Notes: a model not told the origin generated them from the sequence alone. DNA of 64,000 nucleotides from Glutinoglossum americanum (GCA_020080175.1 JAGHQL010000122.1:17475-81474); one strand, 5' to 3'. Shown: positions 1 to 11,418, counted from the first letter of the stretch. Program-made: numbers and translations.

Positions 1-2474
1 GTCATCTCCGACACCTCCTTGATCATCAGGATGGTTAAAAAGCCACTCCACAGCCCTCTCCACGTCTCCTCCGGTCTCTCCCAGAGCCTTTCGAGCCTGG
101 GACGGTCCGAAACCCATCGCTCCTAACATCTCGATTTTTCCAGGATCTATATTAGCCGCCCTGCTGTTGCTGCTGTCACCAAGGTTAACTGGAGCATCTA
201 TGTCGGGGTCTTCCATGTGAGCGAATAGCCAATTCGTAGCCGCTTCAACATCGTTATTACCCGTAGCATGAAGTGCCTTTTCAGAGCGCACACGAGGGAA
301 TCCTATACTCTCTAGCTGATTGATCGCGGTTTCGTTGGGGACAAAGCTTGGCTTGCTGCTTGTATCTGCGCTTTCCGGGAAGAGCTCTTCGTCGGGTTGG
401 GGTCCAGGGGATTTGTATTGGTCTAGAGCAAAAGGTTCATCCCCTATAACCACAGGTATGTCCAATTTTGTCGGGACCCAGTTAACTAGTTTGAAACGGC
501 GGGCATTAACAGCAAGAATTCCAGGGAAAGTTTTGAATAGCGATCGCTTCGAGAAGCCGCCTTTACTTCCACACGATGAGCACTCGAGCTCAACGATTTC
601 CTCACTAGTGAAAATATCGAGGCATTCCTTGAACGTCACAGGTTCGAACTCGTCACCAGTCGATTCCTTTCTATCTTCGTCTCCCGTTTCGTGAGAACTA
701 GCTTGGTGTGATTTCTTCCGAGCAGGTACGGGAACAGGGATAACCTCCTGCTCGTCGCTCTTGTATCTGACCCTCTTACAGCTTAAACACTGTAGGCGTT
801 GTTCTAAAATAAATTTAAAGGCCCTCACTGGATCACTTAGGGGTGCCGGGTGCTTTGAACGCGTGATAAGTTTGAGGAGGTGAAGCAGAAGATCAAAAGC
901 ATCTTGCTGCTGCATTGAAGCAAAATCTGCATGGCCCCTTCCGACTAACGCCTTGAGCATAGATGGCGCAAGCCCCCTTTGATATGGGACATCCGAAGTG
1001 TGTTCGGGAAGTCTCACATCAGAATCTGGCTGAGAGTAACGTCCCGAAAGTAGGCCATCAGCGATTTTCCGAAGCTGTGTTTCAAGATCCTCGGCAGGTT
1101 GTTGGGAAATAGGCAGAGTGCTGGACGGGCGGTAGTACCGTTCTTGGAACACCGGTAGAGCAAATAGACACTGGAGGATACTAGCCAAGTAGCAGCTATT
1201 TCCCAGATTCTTCAAACCAGTAAGTCCCTTTCCAAATAGTGGTTTCAACTCCTTCCCGTCCGCAGTTGTCATAGAGAACTCCCAGCGCAGGTTCTGCTCT
1301 ATCTGCATCTCAGTGAGGCTCTTTTCTGTCTTCTTCCTCTCCATAATATTAATCCCCCAATGGGCCAGATGAGCTGCAAGCTCAGGATCAGTCCGTTCTT
1401 CGTCACAGGAGTAGCAGTAAATATCCGCAGTGCCCTCTGGTGTGATGGAACCAAGTTTGACGGCAATAGGATGTCGTGTTGCATTTGAATGAGCAAGCCC
1501 ATGAGAATTACCCTCCACGGCCCCAAATTGCGAACGACCACAACCAAGATTTCCGCAATGAAGGCATAGCCATAGATTACTTTTGAGATCGCACATTGAG
1601 CAGTGGCCAAGATCTATTAACCCCACAGTCGTCAACCGCCTTGCACCGGAACCTAGAGACAAAAATATGCGTGGAAACGTACCCTGTGATTCGATCTGTC
1701 TAGCCGCCTCTCCCTCTAAATATAATGTGTGCTCACACGGAGTCAACTCTAGTTCCCAGGCTTTCACCTCTTCCTGGCGTGCGAATGTCAGAGCATTCAT
1801 CGCCCCTTCGATGACAGAAGATAGCTGCGGCATGAGGCGTCAGCGCTGAAACTTGGGCTCTTGGTTACTTGCGTCGCAGCCCACCTTTCCAGAACTCTTA
1901 TCTACATCTTCTAATTGGCATTCATAGCATCTCAATTGCGTGACAGTATCATATCGATCCGCTTCTGTCTCTGCAGCGATCGCGAGCTTTGAGATCTTCT
2001 GGGGTGGTTCATCGCGCTGAATTGGGGCGAAACATGTCAGTCTATTCGACGGGTAAAGGTCGACTATCTAACAAAAATGTACAGTAGCGAACCTTAACCA
2101 GCTTTCTTGTCCGCTTGATATTGAGCACTAGAGGGTGTTTTTGGGTCTCGTAGTGTAGTAGCCCATGGTTTCTCTCGCCGGTGCACCCCCCGTTGAAACA
2201 GTGGAGGCACACATTCAGCCCTGTCGGGTCGTCCTAGAAGACTCCGGTTGTTAACTCGCCCGAAAGATAGATTAAAATAGAGGATATTGGGGGGGAGCTG
2301 GCCGAGAGGGGCTATAATACAATGGAGTCAAAACACTGAGTACAGTCTTCCCTATACACGGCCTGGTTTGGTCCTGGGGGTCGCAAGTCTGGTAAACGTA
2401 AAAGACCCATTAGTAGGTAGAATCAACAGCAATCCGGGCATACTACCTGGCAAGAGAACATGAGGGCACGACAT
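1..2474 (-). CDS. UBP14: Ubiquitin carboxyl-terminal hydrolase, Ubp14/USP5 type (3' end outside window)
   Basis: This protein disassembles free polyubiquitin chains and so supports proteasome function. It starts at 2474 (MSCPHV). I place exons at 2447-2474, 2321-2388, 2093-2233, 1885-2016, 1683-1824 and 1613 to beyond position 1, all joining in frame. Domains visible in order are an N-terminal variant UBP zinc finger (CTQCFDS, VCLHCFNGGC), the canonical zf-UBP at about residues 172-260 (HCSMCDLKSNLWLCLHCG, GCGR), the catalytic Cys box GLKNLGNSCYLAS near residue 309, and the first part of the peptidase fold including the QQQDAFDLLLHL segment. Two UBA domains follow, ending with AMGFGPSQARKALGETGGD at the window edge. 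This zf-UBP plus paired-UBA layout is diagnostic of the Ubp14/USP5 family. The C-terminal His/Asp catalytic box lies beyond position 1, so the gene is truncated by the window, not broken. Confidence 0.93.
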
Positions 2475-2926
2475 GTTGAAAGCTTCAGGTCGAGTAGTGT
2501 CTATGAAGTGTAGCCGGAGTTGGAGTTAGGGAAAAGACAAAATTGCTGGCCTAATGTTAGTAGTTGTGTGGTTCGCCGTTAAAATACTCGCCAACAAGGG
2601 CTTAAACTTTGGAGGCGAAATAACTCAGCATTTGCCGTGAAGAATGTATTTATAATATATTTATAATAATTTGTATCGTATCTAAATTCTCCTTCGAGGC
2701 AAACCGCTACAACCGTCGATATTCTAGGTTTTTCAGTTGTAGTTTACACTGATATACTCATAATTTACATATCTTGCTACGATTTCGGCTTATTAATTGC
2801 AGAGCAAGTTAGAGTACACAAGGAACGCAAATAACAGCCTCAGGGCACAAATTACAATAAAATGCCTTCCCATTCCGACCGGCGGATTCAGTCCTGTGCG
2901 ATCCGGATTCGCCCTGTAGGTCATAC
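2475..2926. other. Intergenic region upstream of the UBP14 gene
   Basis: This 452-base gap lies between the UBP14 start and the stop of the dienelactone-hydrolase gene. It is AT-rich around 2640-2790 with short TTATAATA-like runs. It probably holds the UBP14 promoter and the 3' end of the neighbouring transcript. I see no coding frame or RNA gene in it. Confidence 0.6.
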
Positions 2927-4279
2927 TTAGTGAGTGACCAGCCATCCTAGCATCTGCTCAAAAGCATGTTTCTGTGCCTCCTGAATCTTTGGTTCATCGT
3001 ATTCTCCTAAAACGGCAAAGCCTGTGGGCCCCCAACCTCTGTTAGTATGGGTAAATTTGCATCGTGCTTAGACTGCTTTTCTGGCTTACCATGTGGCACG
3101 TTCTTGTACACCTTGGCCTCATGCTCTATATTATTGGTTTTCAGGTAATTACATCCTTGGACGCGGACGTCGTCCGGAAAAAGTTGGTCGTTTTCTGGTT
3201 CATGTTAGCACTACGGATGGCGGTAGTTCTGGCCGGACGAGGGCGTGTTTAGGAAGGACGACAAACCGACACATGCCATACTAACTGGTGATTTAACAGC
3301 TTCAATGTCCTCCTTTGTGACCAGCGTCCCTGCACGATGGGTTAGCGCTACATAGCAACAAGCGATATGATAGCACTTGCCGTGAGCTAGAGCCCCAGCC
3401 CTAATTAAGGGTCCTTTGTGCACTATTTTCTGTTCATCCTCCGGCGCTCGGCCCCACATCACTGTATCGGGCTGTTCTCCAGCAAGCAAAAGTATATATT
3501 TCCCCCCAAAGCAATACCCAACAGCATACATTCCCTCACCGTTTGCAACCGCATCAGCAAACTCCTCTTTAGCACCTTCAATCACTTTCCACAGTAATGG
3601 TAGCACTTTTTCTGGTGTATGTCGCGCGAGCCACATATCTATCATGAACGATTTTGCCGTCTCAGCTGCACGAAGTTTCACTTGTTCGATCAGGGAATTA
3701 TGTGCTTCGGTATAGTCATTGGTGTCAGTGGTTGCAGAGTTTGGCGCTGGGTCACCCTGAAACCTTAGGAAGACTAATGTCAGCTTCCCGGCAGACCCCA
3801 CGAGGTTTCGTGATCGGCCTACATATCTGGCATGATGACTAGAAAGCCTTCTCTAGCGAACTTATCCGCATGCAGCTGATTGTTAACCGAATGTATTCCA
3901 GTCCCGCCTGTTAGGAATAATAATAGCTTTGAAGGTGCATGTGGATAGTTGCTCGGTTTTGTTATGTAGGCCTGTAATAACTGGTGAGCTACCAACCGGG
4001 GATCTACTATTCGAAGGAAGAATGAACTTCGATATCACCAAGTTCGGATATTTCCTGGGAACAGTAAGCCTTCGCTCGCAAGTTTGCGGTCGGACAAACG
4101 CACTCCCGTGGGGTTCTGTCCAGTAGCTGGAACATTAAGTCAGATAAATCCTTAGAGGGGAGGGCCAACTGGTAGTAATAGAGAGCGTACGTGTTGGCCT
4201 GTCTTTGACGCAATGTTCCTGCGAACGTTTCAGCACCGAATACGCACTGCTCTTGATAGGGACCTATATTTACCCCCAT
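2927..4279 (-). CDS. Dienelactone hydrolase family protein
   Basis: This is an alpha/beta hydrolase of the dienelactone hydrolase (DLH) family, predicted to be cytosolic; its substrate is unknown. My model has nine exons (4274-4279, 4191-4218, 4104-4126, 4028-4054, 3823-3971, 3381-3763, 3267-3329, 3090-3194, 2927-3021). It codes 292 residues with total length divisible by three. The Cys nucleophile sits in GYCFGGKY, the acidic residue in VENDQLFPDD and the His in VPHGFAVLGE, the usual DLH order. LLLFLTGGTG near the N terminus also fits. The first coding exon is only six bases (Met-Gly), followed by EHCVKDRPTPTGQNPTGE, which matches the N-terminal style of fungal homologues. One intron (3330-3380) appears to use a GC-AG boundary. 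The weakest part of the model is the small 5' exons. Confidence 0.82.
3330..3380 (-). other. Probable GC-AG intron in the DLH gene
   Basis: The 51-base segment reads through in frame as 17 codons. It is flanked by G|GCAAGT on the 5' side and GTGCAG|G on the 3' side, with a GCGCTAAC branch-point-like motif between them. Removing it joins ALAHG directly to TLVTKEDIEAV, which reads better for this family than the cysteine-rich insert. GC-AG introns are a known minor class with this strong GCAAGT donor. Because the length is a multiple of three, retention would add 17 residues without a frameshift. Confidence 0.7.
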
Positions 4280-4638
4280 ACTAGCGCCTCCCTGTGCTGG
4301 TGCATCACCTAGGATGATATTTCCATGGGGAGCACCGCTCTCTGGAGCTTTTGTCGACACTCCGGGTTCATCCATGTCGCTGGTGATAAGTACTCTGTGA
4401 TTTGCTGTAGAACTAGGTGAAGTGGATTTCAGCGATCCCCACTTCTGAAGCTGCCTTAAGCGGCGGGGTTCACGGGTCGGCAACGAGCCAATCAACGCGT
4501 CTAGCTCAATTGCTCCAACGCGTCCAGCCCGGGGCTCAACCATGTCTTCCTCTTGCTCATTATTTCTACTACAATATAGACCGCAACATCATCGACGGTT
4601 ATCCGTTAACATCAGACCCAGACAGGAGATTTATCAAG
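4280..4638. promoter_or_regulatory. Divergent promoter between DLH gene and RPA1
   Basis: A 359-base region separates two divergent start codons and presumably carries both promoters. A reading frame crosses it on the minus strand, but it is a continuation of intron and leader sequence and matches nothing I recognise. No clear TATA or CCAAT pair decides the start sites. Confidence 0.5.
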
Positions 4639-6812
4639 ATGGCCTCGGACCCAGCATCCCATATATCTGTTGGTGCTTTGAAGTAAGGCCGGATTCTTTA
4701 TCGCACTCTACTCGCGCTAAATGTTATCTTCGATAGTGCGATTTTCAGCTCCGACAATAATCCAGAGGAGGCGTTTCCAAATCCTATTCTTCAGTGCGTA
4801 CAGGTTAAGCCTCTAGCTGCCCAACCTAACACACCAGAGCGCTTTCGGATTGTCCTGAGTGACATCCATAATTTCATTCAGAGCATGCTAGCCTCTCGTA
4901 TGTATTATATCCCGAAATTCTAGGAATTCTTTGCGTCTCTGAGCAAAAACGGCGAAGATATCTGCCAGATTTGCAACCTATAACCTATAACCTATAGATC
5001 ATATCTAACTGGTTCTATGCTTTAGAGGTTAACCATGTCGTCCATAGCGGCAAACTGAAGAAGGGCTCTTTTGTCCGGCTTAAATCGTTCCAGACAAGCT
5101 ACGTCAAAGGCAAAAAGTACGATGGCCTGTGAATTATGTAATTCCAGAAACTGACCTGTTTGATTAGAATTCTCATAGTCCTTGATCTAGAGGTTCTCGA
5201 AGAACTCGGCGAATGTGAAAAGATAGGAGTACCTGTTTCGGTTGACAGCAAGCCAGAACCTGAAGCAATAGCGCAGCCAACGACAATATCCGGCAGTGGC
5301 TTCTATGGAAATAAACCGCAGCAGCAGCCTACTCCGTTAGCCTCACATCGCGCTCAGCCGGCCCGGGCAAGTGGAGGCGGGGGTGGGATGAACATCTACC
5401 CCATCGAAGCCCTCTCACCGTACGCGCATAAATGGACAATTAAGGCGAGATGCACAAATCGATCGGATATCAAGACCTGGCATAATAAGAATAGCGAAGG
5501 CAAGCTCTTTAGTGTCAGCCTTCTGGATGATAGCGGCGAGATTCGAGCAACAGGATTTAATGACCAGTGCGATGCGCTCTATGATGTGTTCCAGGAAGGC
5601 AGTGTTTTCTATATATCCAGCCCTTGCCGCGTTCAATTGGCGAAACGTCAGTTCAGTAACGTCAACAACGACTATGAATTGACTTTTGAGAGAGACACAG
5701 TAGTGGAGAAGGTATGCAAGATTTGGTGTAATGGACGTTGCACTCTGCTGACACGTTGCTTTCAGGCAGAGGACCAAGAAAACGTGCCACAAATCCGCTT
5801 CAACTTTACGAGCATCGGAGATCTTCAAAACGTCGAAAAAGACAGCTTGATTGACGCTATCGGTGTGCTCAAGGAGGTCGCTGAGGTCACCGAGATAACA
5901 ATAAAAACTACAAATAAGCCCTACTCGAAGCGAGAACTCACTCTCGTTGACAACACTGGCTTCTCTGTACGCCTGACGGTCTGGGGAAATACTGCGACCT
6001 CTTTTGATGTTCCTTTAGAATCGGTTGTTGCTTTCAAGGGAGTCAAAGTGTCGGATTTTGGCGGCAGAAGTTTGAGTTTGTTGAACTCAGGGTCAATGAC
6101 TGTAGACCCGGATATCGACCAAGCCCATAAATTGAAAGGCTGGTACGATGCTCAAGGTAGAACAGATACCTTCAGTTCACATGCTTCACTCACAGGCGGA
6201 GTAATGGGCGCTGCAGGTGGGAGGAAGGAAGCCTACAAGACTCTAGCCCAAGTTCGAGAAGAGAGTCTAGGAACGTCGGAGAATCCCGATTATTTCACCA
6301 CCAAAGCCACAATCGTCTACATTAAACAAGACAACATCTCATATCCAGCCTGCCTTTCTGAGGGCTGCAACAAGAAGGTTATTGAAAACGATCCAGGGCA
6401 GTGGCGTTGTGAACATTGCAATAAAACATATCCCAAACCAGAGCATAGGTACATCATATCGGTGAACGCTAGCGATCATACGGGTCAGATCTGGTTGAGC
6501 TGTTTTAATGACGTTGGGAGATTGATTATGGGAATGACCGCAGGTGAACTGAATGACTTGAAAGAGAATAACGAAAGCGCTGCTGGGGAAATTTTTCAGG
6601 AGGCGAATTGTAAGACCTGGGTCTTCAGATGCCGAGCCAAGATGGATAATTTTCAAGACCAGCAAAGGTACGCACACCTTGTTAGGCTGGGGAGATTTAT
6701 GCTAATAATTTGGCTTAGGGTCCGCTATCAGGTGTTATCAGCAAATGCCGTCAATTTCGCTGTTGAGGCTAATAAGTTGGCGGAAGTGATTAAGCTTTAT
6801 AGCATTCAATAG
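4639..6812 (+). CDS. RFA1: Replication protein A large subunit (RPA70/Rfa1)
   Basis: This is the large subunit of the heterotrimeric ssDNA-binding complex RPA, acting in DNA replication, repair and checkpoint signalling in the nucleus. Six exons (4639-4682, 4737-4897, 5026-5116, 5168-5711, 5766-6667, 6719-6812) give 611 residues, typical for the family. The N-terminal OB fold (RPA70N) spans about residues 1-105 and includes QVNHVVHSGKLKKGSFVRL. A Gln/Pro/Gly-rich linker precedes DBD-A at about 173 (ALSPYAHKWTIKARCTNRSD). DBD-B follows, and DBD-C contains the zinc ribbon with Cys pairs in ACLSEGCNKK and WRCEHCNK near residue 474. The intron at 5712-5765 is 54 bases and would read through in frame. 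The divergent neighbour is the DLH gene. Confidence 0.95.
4975..4996 (+). repeat. Three tandem AACCTAT units in RPA1 intron 2
   Basis: Three perfect 7-base units lie inside the second RPA1 intron (4898-5025). The unit resembles, but is not, the fungal telomere complement CCCTAA. It is probably a simple microsatellite. Confidence 0.8.
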
Positions 6813-7135
6813 CCGCGGGTTTCTTGTGGCCTGCTCGCCTGATTTTAAGCTGGGGAATTGTTCGGGTTTGTTCTAACTGCTCAAGTTTTTATAAGCGATA
6901 GTATTATAGACAGATGCATGCTTTAATGTGTACGTAGTTAAAACCAAACAGAGGTTTAACTAAATAATAATGTAGTGTGTAGTGTGTAGTGTGTAGTGTG
7001 ATATTTAGGGGTAGATGAGGGCGAGCCCTAAGCGATAGAGAAATGACAGTCCCACTATCTCGCTTATGTGATTATTCAATCGAGAAAACAATCTGAACGT
7101 AACGGCATACCATCCATCGACAGCAGGACGCAAAG
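6813..7135. other. Intergenic region RPA1 to eL18 with TAGTGTG repeat
   Basis: This 323-base gap contains the RPA1 3' region, a short tandem repeat of TAGTGTG-like units at about 6970-7001, and the eL18 promoter. No coding frame is visible. Confidence 0.6.
6970..7001 (+). repeat. Short tandem repeat of GTGTAGT units
   Basis: About four copies of a 7-8 base GTGTAGT unit lie directly downstream of RPA1. It is microsatellite-like, with no function evident. Confidence 0.75.
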
Positions 7136-7971
7136 ATGGGTATGTAACCAATCCGATACCCCCGGGCTATTAGGAAGAGAAGGCAGTAGAGACGTGTTTA
7201 AACAGCAATGACATTAGCAGCGGCGATTTTGCTGGAGATTACAATATAGTACTGACTTACTATAAGGTATCGACTTGGATTCCCATCATGTTCGGACTAG
7301 CCACCGCAAGGCACCCAAGAGCGACAATGTCTATCTCAAGCTTCTCGTAAAGCTTTACAGATTCTTGGCCCGTACGTTGCCAATCCGCGTTCCCTCCACT
7401 ACTTCTAACGTTTCGATCAATGGTAAACAGGTCGCACAGACTCTAAATTCAACAAAACCGTCCTTCGCCGCCTCTTCATGTCTCGCATTAACCGACCTCC
7501 TATGTCACTCTCTCGCATCGCCTCTGTAGCGGCAAATAAGCACTCCGGCAAGGAACACGCCAACAAAACTGTCGTCGTTATCGGCACTGTTACTGATGAT
7601 AACCGCCTTCTGGTCGTTCCTAAGATGTCAATCGCCGCATTGCGCTTCACTGCAACCGCGAGATCTCGGATTGTGAATGCTGGTGGAGAGTGTTTGACAA
7701 TGGATCAACTGGCTTTGAGAGCGCCAACGGGAGCAGATACTTTATTGTTGAGAGGGCCAAAGAATGCAAGAGAGGCAGTCAAGCATTTCGGATTTGGCCC
7801 ACACACCCACAAGGTGCGTTATCAGCGATCGCCCTATGCAGCGGATGCGCTTTGTCGTATGTCCGTATGGCTAATACATGTCAATTTCTATAGAAACCCT
7901 ATGTTGAAAGCAAAGGACGAAAATTCGAGAGGGCCCGTGGTCGTAGGCGATCGAGAGGCTTTAAAGTTTAG
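7136..7971 (+). CDS. RPL18: 60S ribosomal protein eL18 (L18)
   Basis: This is a structural protein of the large cytosolic ribosomal subunit. Four exons (7136-7139, 7267-7371, 7431-7813, 7894-7971) give 189 residues, the normal eL18 size. The first coding exon is only ATGG, a pattern common in fungal ribosomal-protein genes, followed by a 127-base intron. The protein reads [20 protein letters not shown] at the start. It continues through [43 protein letters not shown]-type sequence (here [19 protein letters not shown]) and ends in the basic [10 protein letters not shown]. All of these are classic eL18 motifs. The gene is convergent with PRO2. Confidence 0.95.
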
Positions 7972-8248
7972 AGATATTCCTTGTGAAGATACTCATGGCG
8001 ATTGTGGCGAGGGCTCTGGGTTAGGGCTTCTAAAGGAAGCGCGGATAGAATCCAACCTTCCTCCTATCTCAATACTGGTGGGGATGGATATCGTTCTAGC
8101 TTGTAAGCTAGGCTATTATGTGGAATCAAAATTTCGGTTGCTACAGAAATTACAATTCACGTCATGCTTTACCTCTTGCGTGATTCCTATGCTCGACATT
8201 GACTAGAATGGATAGATACAAGTGTATTTCGTCTATACGCTAACCGAT

Positions 8249-9782
8249 CTAGAGTGGAAGCCTCTCGTGCTTCCATTCCCTACCTCCTGCCCCATACTCC
8301 CCAGCAATCTGTCCCTCTCCCCTAAGTAAATACTTATATGTCGTTAAACCTTCCAAACCCACTGGCCCGCGCGCATGAATCTTATTCGTGCTAATTCCGA
8401 CCTCCGTACCGAATCCAAAGCGCATGCCGTCCGACATTCGAGTGCTGGTGTTCCAGAACACACCTGCACTATCCACAGCCTTCATGAAGCGTTCGGCAAT
8501 ATCACGGTCTCTGGCTAGAATGGCATCAGTATGGTGTGAAGAGTGTGCATTGATATGCTCTATGGCGGCTTCTACGCCTGGCTCTCCAGGCACGGTAGGG
8601 ATAGTCTTGACAGCGAGTATGAGGTCGAGGAATTCTGTTTCGTAGTCTTTTTCTGTGGCATCTTGCAAGAGTACCGATAGATTCTTGGGTAGCTTCGTTG
8701 TTAAGCCGCTCTTACTCCGAGCGTCACATCGTAAGCTTACTCCACTAGACATCAAGGACTCTGCGACCACAGGTAGAACTGTCTCCACGGCTGCTTCATC
8801 TACGAGCAAAGTTTCGACGGCATTGCACGCTGCTGGATATCCCGTCTTTGCATCCTGCAGTATTCTCTTGGCAACTTCCGCATCTGCAGTTTCGTGGATA
8901 TAGATGCTGCAAAGGCCATCAGCATGGCCAAGAACAGGGATGCGTGTATTGTGTTTTATGTAGCGAACCAGTTCATTGGAACCGCGTGGGATGACCAGAT
9001 CAATTAACTTTTCGAGGGATAGCAGTTCTGGGATGGATGAACGGGAGGTGAGGAGCTGGATTGATGCATTGGGGACTTGGGTACCCGCTAAGGCTTCTGA
9101 TATGACTGTAGAGATCGCAACGAAGGATTCGGTTGATTCTTTGCCGCCTTTGCCCACATTGTCAGCAATTCTCGATTCCGTCCACTGTGGCAGACGCAAT
9201 CACCCTTAAGAATAGCAGCATTGCCTGACTTTATGGCAAGGGATGCAATATTCGCAATTACTTCTGGACGAGCCTCGAAAATTATGAGAAGAGTACCGAT
9301 AGGACATGTCACTCGCTCTAGGTCGAGGCCAGTGTCGAGTCGTGTCCGCAGACTAACTTTTCCAACTATAGCATGACAACGATTTAGCTTAGATAGAATT
9401 ATGGATACGGAAAACCGCTAGGGGGGGGGGGGGGGGCCTATAATATAAAGGCCAGCTAGGGTAGGCAAAGATAGCACCCACCAGGATCCTCAAGCTCTTG
9501 TACGTCCAAAATCCCCTTTAGCATATCTTCCCATTTCCCCTTCCGTCCTAGATCCAACCTCTTCAGCACACTCAAACTCAATTCTCCATTCTCTACAGAC
9601 CTTGCTGCGGCTTCCATATCCCGCGCATTAGCAGCTAATATTTTGTCTTTAGCCGCAGAGAGCGCCAGGTAAATGGCTGATAAAGCATCATTGCGGGCGG
9701 CTGCTGGAAGGGTTGCGAGGATGCGAGCGGCGAGTGACGCAAGCTGCGCCACTAGAAGTGGGGAATCAGTCGTGAGAGACAT
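8249..9782 (-). CDS. PRO2: Gamma-glutamyl phosphate reductase (glutamate-5-semialdehyde dehydrogenase)
   Basis: This enzyme catalyses the second step of proline biosynthesis from glutamate: NADPH-dependent reduction of gamma-glutamyl phosphate to the semialdehyde. Three exons (9482-9782, 9204-9365, 8249-9147) give 453 residues, the expected length. The start is [10 protein letters not shown], and the frame upstream of it belongs to leader sequence. Conserved segments are the [21 protein letters not shown] region, [51 protein letters not shown], the catalytic-Cys region [14 protein letters not shown] and the C-terminal [20 protein letters not shown]. The first intron (9366-9481) contains a 16-base homopolymer of G on the + strand. 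The gene is divergent from the complex I 24 kDa gene. Confidence 0.95.
9421..9436 (+). repeat. Poly-G run of 16 in PRO2 intron 1
   Basis: Sixteen consecutive G bases on the + strand (poly-C in the PRO2 pre-mRNA) lie inside the first PRO2 intron. Such runs are prone to sequencing error and to slippage, so the exact length is uncertain. Confidence 0.85.
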
Positions 9783-10032
9783 ATGTAGGAAATGTAATTT
9801 GAATTTATGATGTGGAATACAATTCCATTTAGGGGGTACACGGTAGAGTGAGCCTTGACTCTTTGCGGGAGAAAGAAGATCTTTGCCAGAAATTTGACGA
9901 TATCCAGCATGCATCTTGACAGGGATTATGCGGCTGAAAATCCGCTAAACCTCCTTTGCTTCATAGCCTCCACAACTTCAAAGCCCCGAGCGTTCATCAT
10001 CGTGATATCAGGTAACCGACACAAAAATCACA

Positions 10033-11031
10033 ATGTCATCACGGATGGTACCTCTAGTCATCAGAAGATGTGGGCAGTCTGTTACGACCGTCTTTCGCCC
10101 ACAATGCCGGAGTTTTGTTGCCAGTACAAGGTCGTCGAGCGATGCCCTCTTCGTCGTAAGCCGCAGAATACCCTATTTTCTCAAGGCCTAGTTAACCAAT
10201 TGCCCTCTCCAGCATCGTGACACCCCCGAGAATAACCCCTCGATCCCCTTCAAATTCAATGAACAAAGTCTCAAGCTCATTGACGAGATTCTCAAGCGGT
10301 ATCCTCCGCAATATAAAAAAGCGGCTGTGATGCCTCTCCTAGATCTAGGCCAGCGGCAACATGGGTTCACATCCATCAGCGTTATGAACGAGGTCGCGAA
10401 GATATTAGGGATGCCGCCTATGCGGGTTTACGAGGTTGCGACCTTTTACACAATGTATAACCGGAGTCCGGTCGGGAAGTATCATCTGCAAGTCTGCACT
10501 ACGGTAGGTGACCTGAATCAATGCCAGGAGCAGCGGCTCAGCTTTATGCATGGGGATTAGGCTACATGATTGACGGTGTTTCAGACGCCTTGCCAACTAT
10601 GCGGTTCAGACGGCATCATGAAGGCGGTCGAATCACACCTAGGCATCCACCCCGGTCAAACAACCCCCGACAAACTTTTCACATTCTCTGAGGTCGAGTG
10701 CCTCGGCGCCTGCGTCAATGGGCCCATGATCCAGATCAACGACGACTTCTATGAAGATCTCACCCCAGAAACTACAATCTCCCTCCTCAGCGCACTCAAA
10801 GCCTCTACTGAGCAAATAGCAACAGACCAGAAGGGCGCACTGACTAGCGGGGATAGCACAGCTAAGAGTGGAAGCGAAGTTGGGAAGACAGGAGGAACGG
10901 TTGAGAGGAGGGGAGTGGAGGTGCCGAGTCCTGGGCCATTGAGTGGGAGAAAGTCCTGTGAAAATTCAAAGGGGTTGACGAGTCTGACGGGCCAAATGTG
11001 GGGACCGGAGGTTACGAGGAGTGACCTATGA
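10033..11031 (+). CDS. NADH:ubiquinone oxidoreductase 24 kDa subunit (NDUFV2/NuoE)
   Basis: This is a peripheral-arm subunit of mitochondrial complex I that carries a [2Fe-2S] cluster (N1a). Exons 10033-10155, 10213-10503 and 10585-11031 give 286 residues. The N terminus, [17 protein letters not shown] and on to [12 protein letters not shown], is basic and Ser/Arg-rich, as expected for a mitochondrial presequence. The core matches the thioredoxin-like NuoE fold: [37 protein letters not shown], then the cluster cysteines in [12 protein letters not shown] and [11 protein letters not shown]. The C-terminal tail is rich in Ser/Gly/Thr and ends in GPEVTRSDL. The exon 2/3 boundary falls within the first cluster-cysteine motif. 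It shares a 250-base divergent promoter with PRO2. Confidence 0.94.
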
Positions 11032-11418
11032 TAGCTGTGTTAGATATCGCTATTGGGGCTGGGCAATCGATACGGTTTGTACATACGTACGTACTGGAGA
11101 ATCTAATGTACACATATATGAAACTATAACGGTAACAAATTAGTTCCTTTTATTAGCTCCTTTTGTTGTTTAGCACAAACTGGCTATATATACAGTTCCT
11201 GGAGTCAGGACACGATTTGTAGCTAAAAAGATTGATCCGCCAAACCCCCGCGTGCGTTCGGGTGCGGCTAGATATCCGCAATAGGGCTGCTGAGTCAGCA
11301 CTGCCAAGAAGCGAAATCGGTCATGCATCCAGCGCCAGCAAGCGCTTTTGTCTCAGCGTCCTGTAGATCTGCTGGCTTCAGACAGACAGTCACGCCTTAC
11401 GCTCCGGACATTTGTACA
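11032..11418. other. Intergenic region before the Vps62-like gene
   Basis: A 387-base gap between tandem genes. It contains AT-rich sequence after the complex I stop and the presumed promoter of the next gene. An in-frame extension upstream to 11323 exists, but a signal-peptide-like start at 11419 is more likely. Nothing else is seen. Confidence 0.5.

Noticed and set aside
4007-4543. Minus-strand frame of 178 codons at the 5' end of the DLH gene
   Set aside because: It reads through three introns and the leader; correct exons use another phase and give the family-like N terminus.
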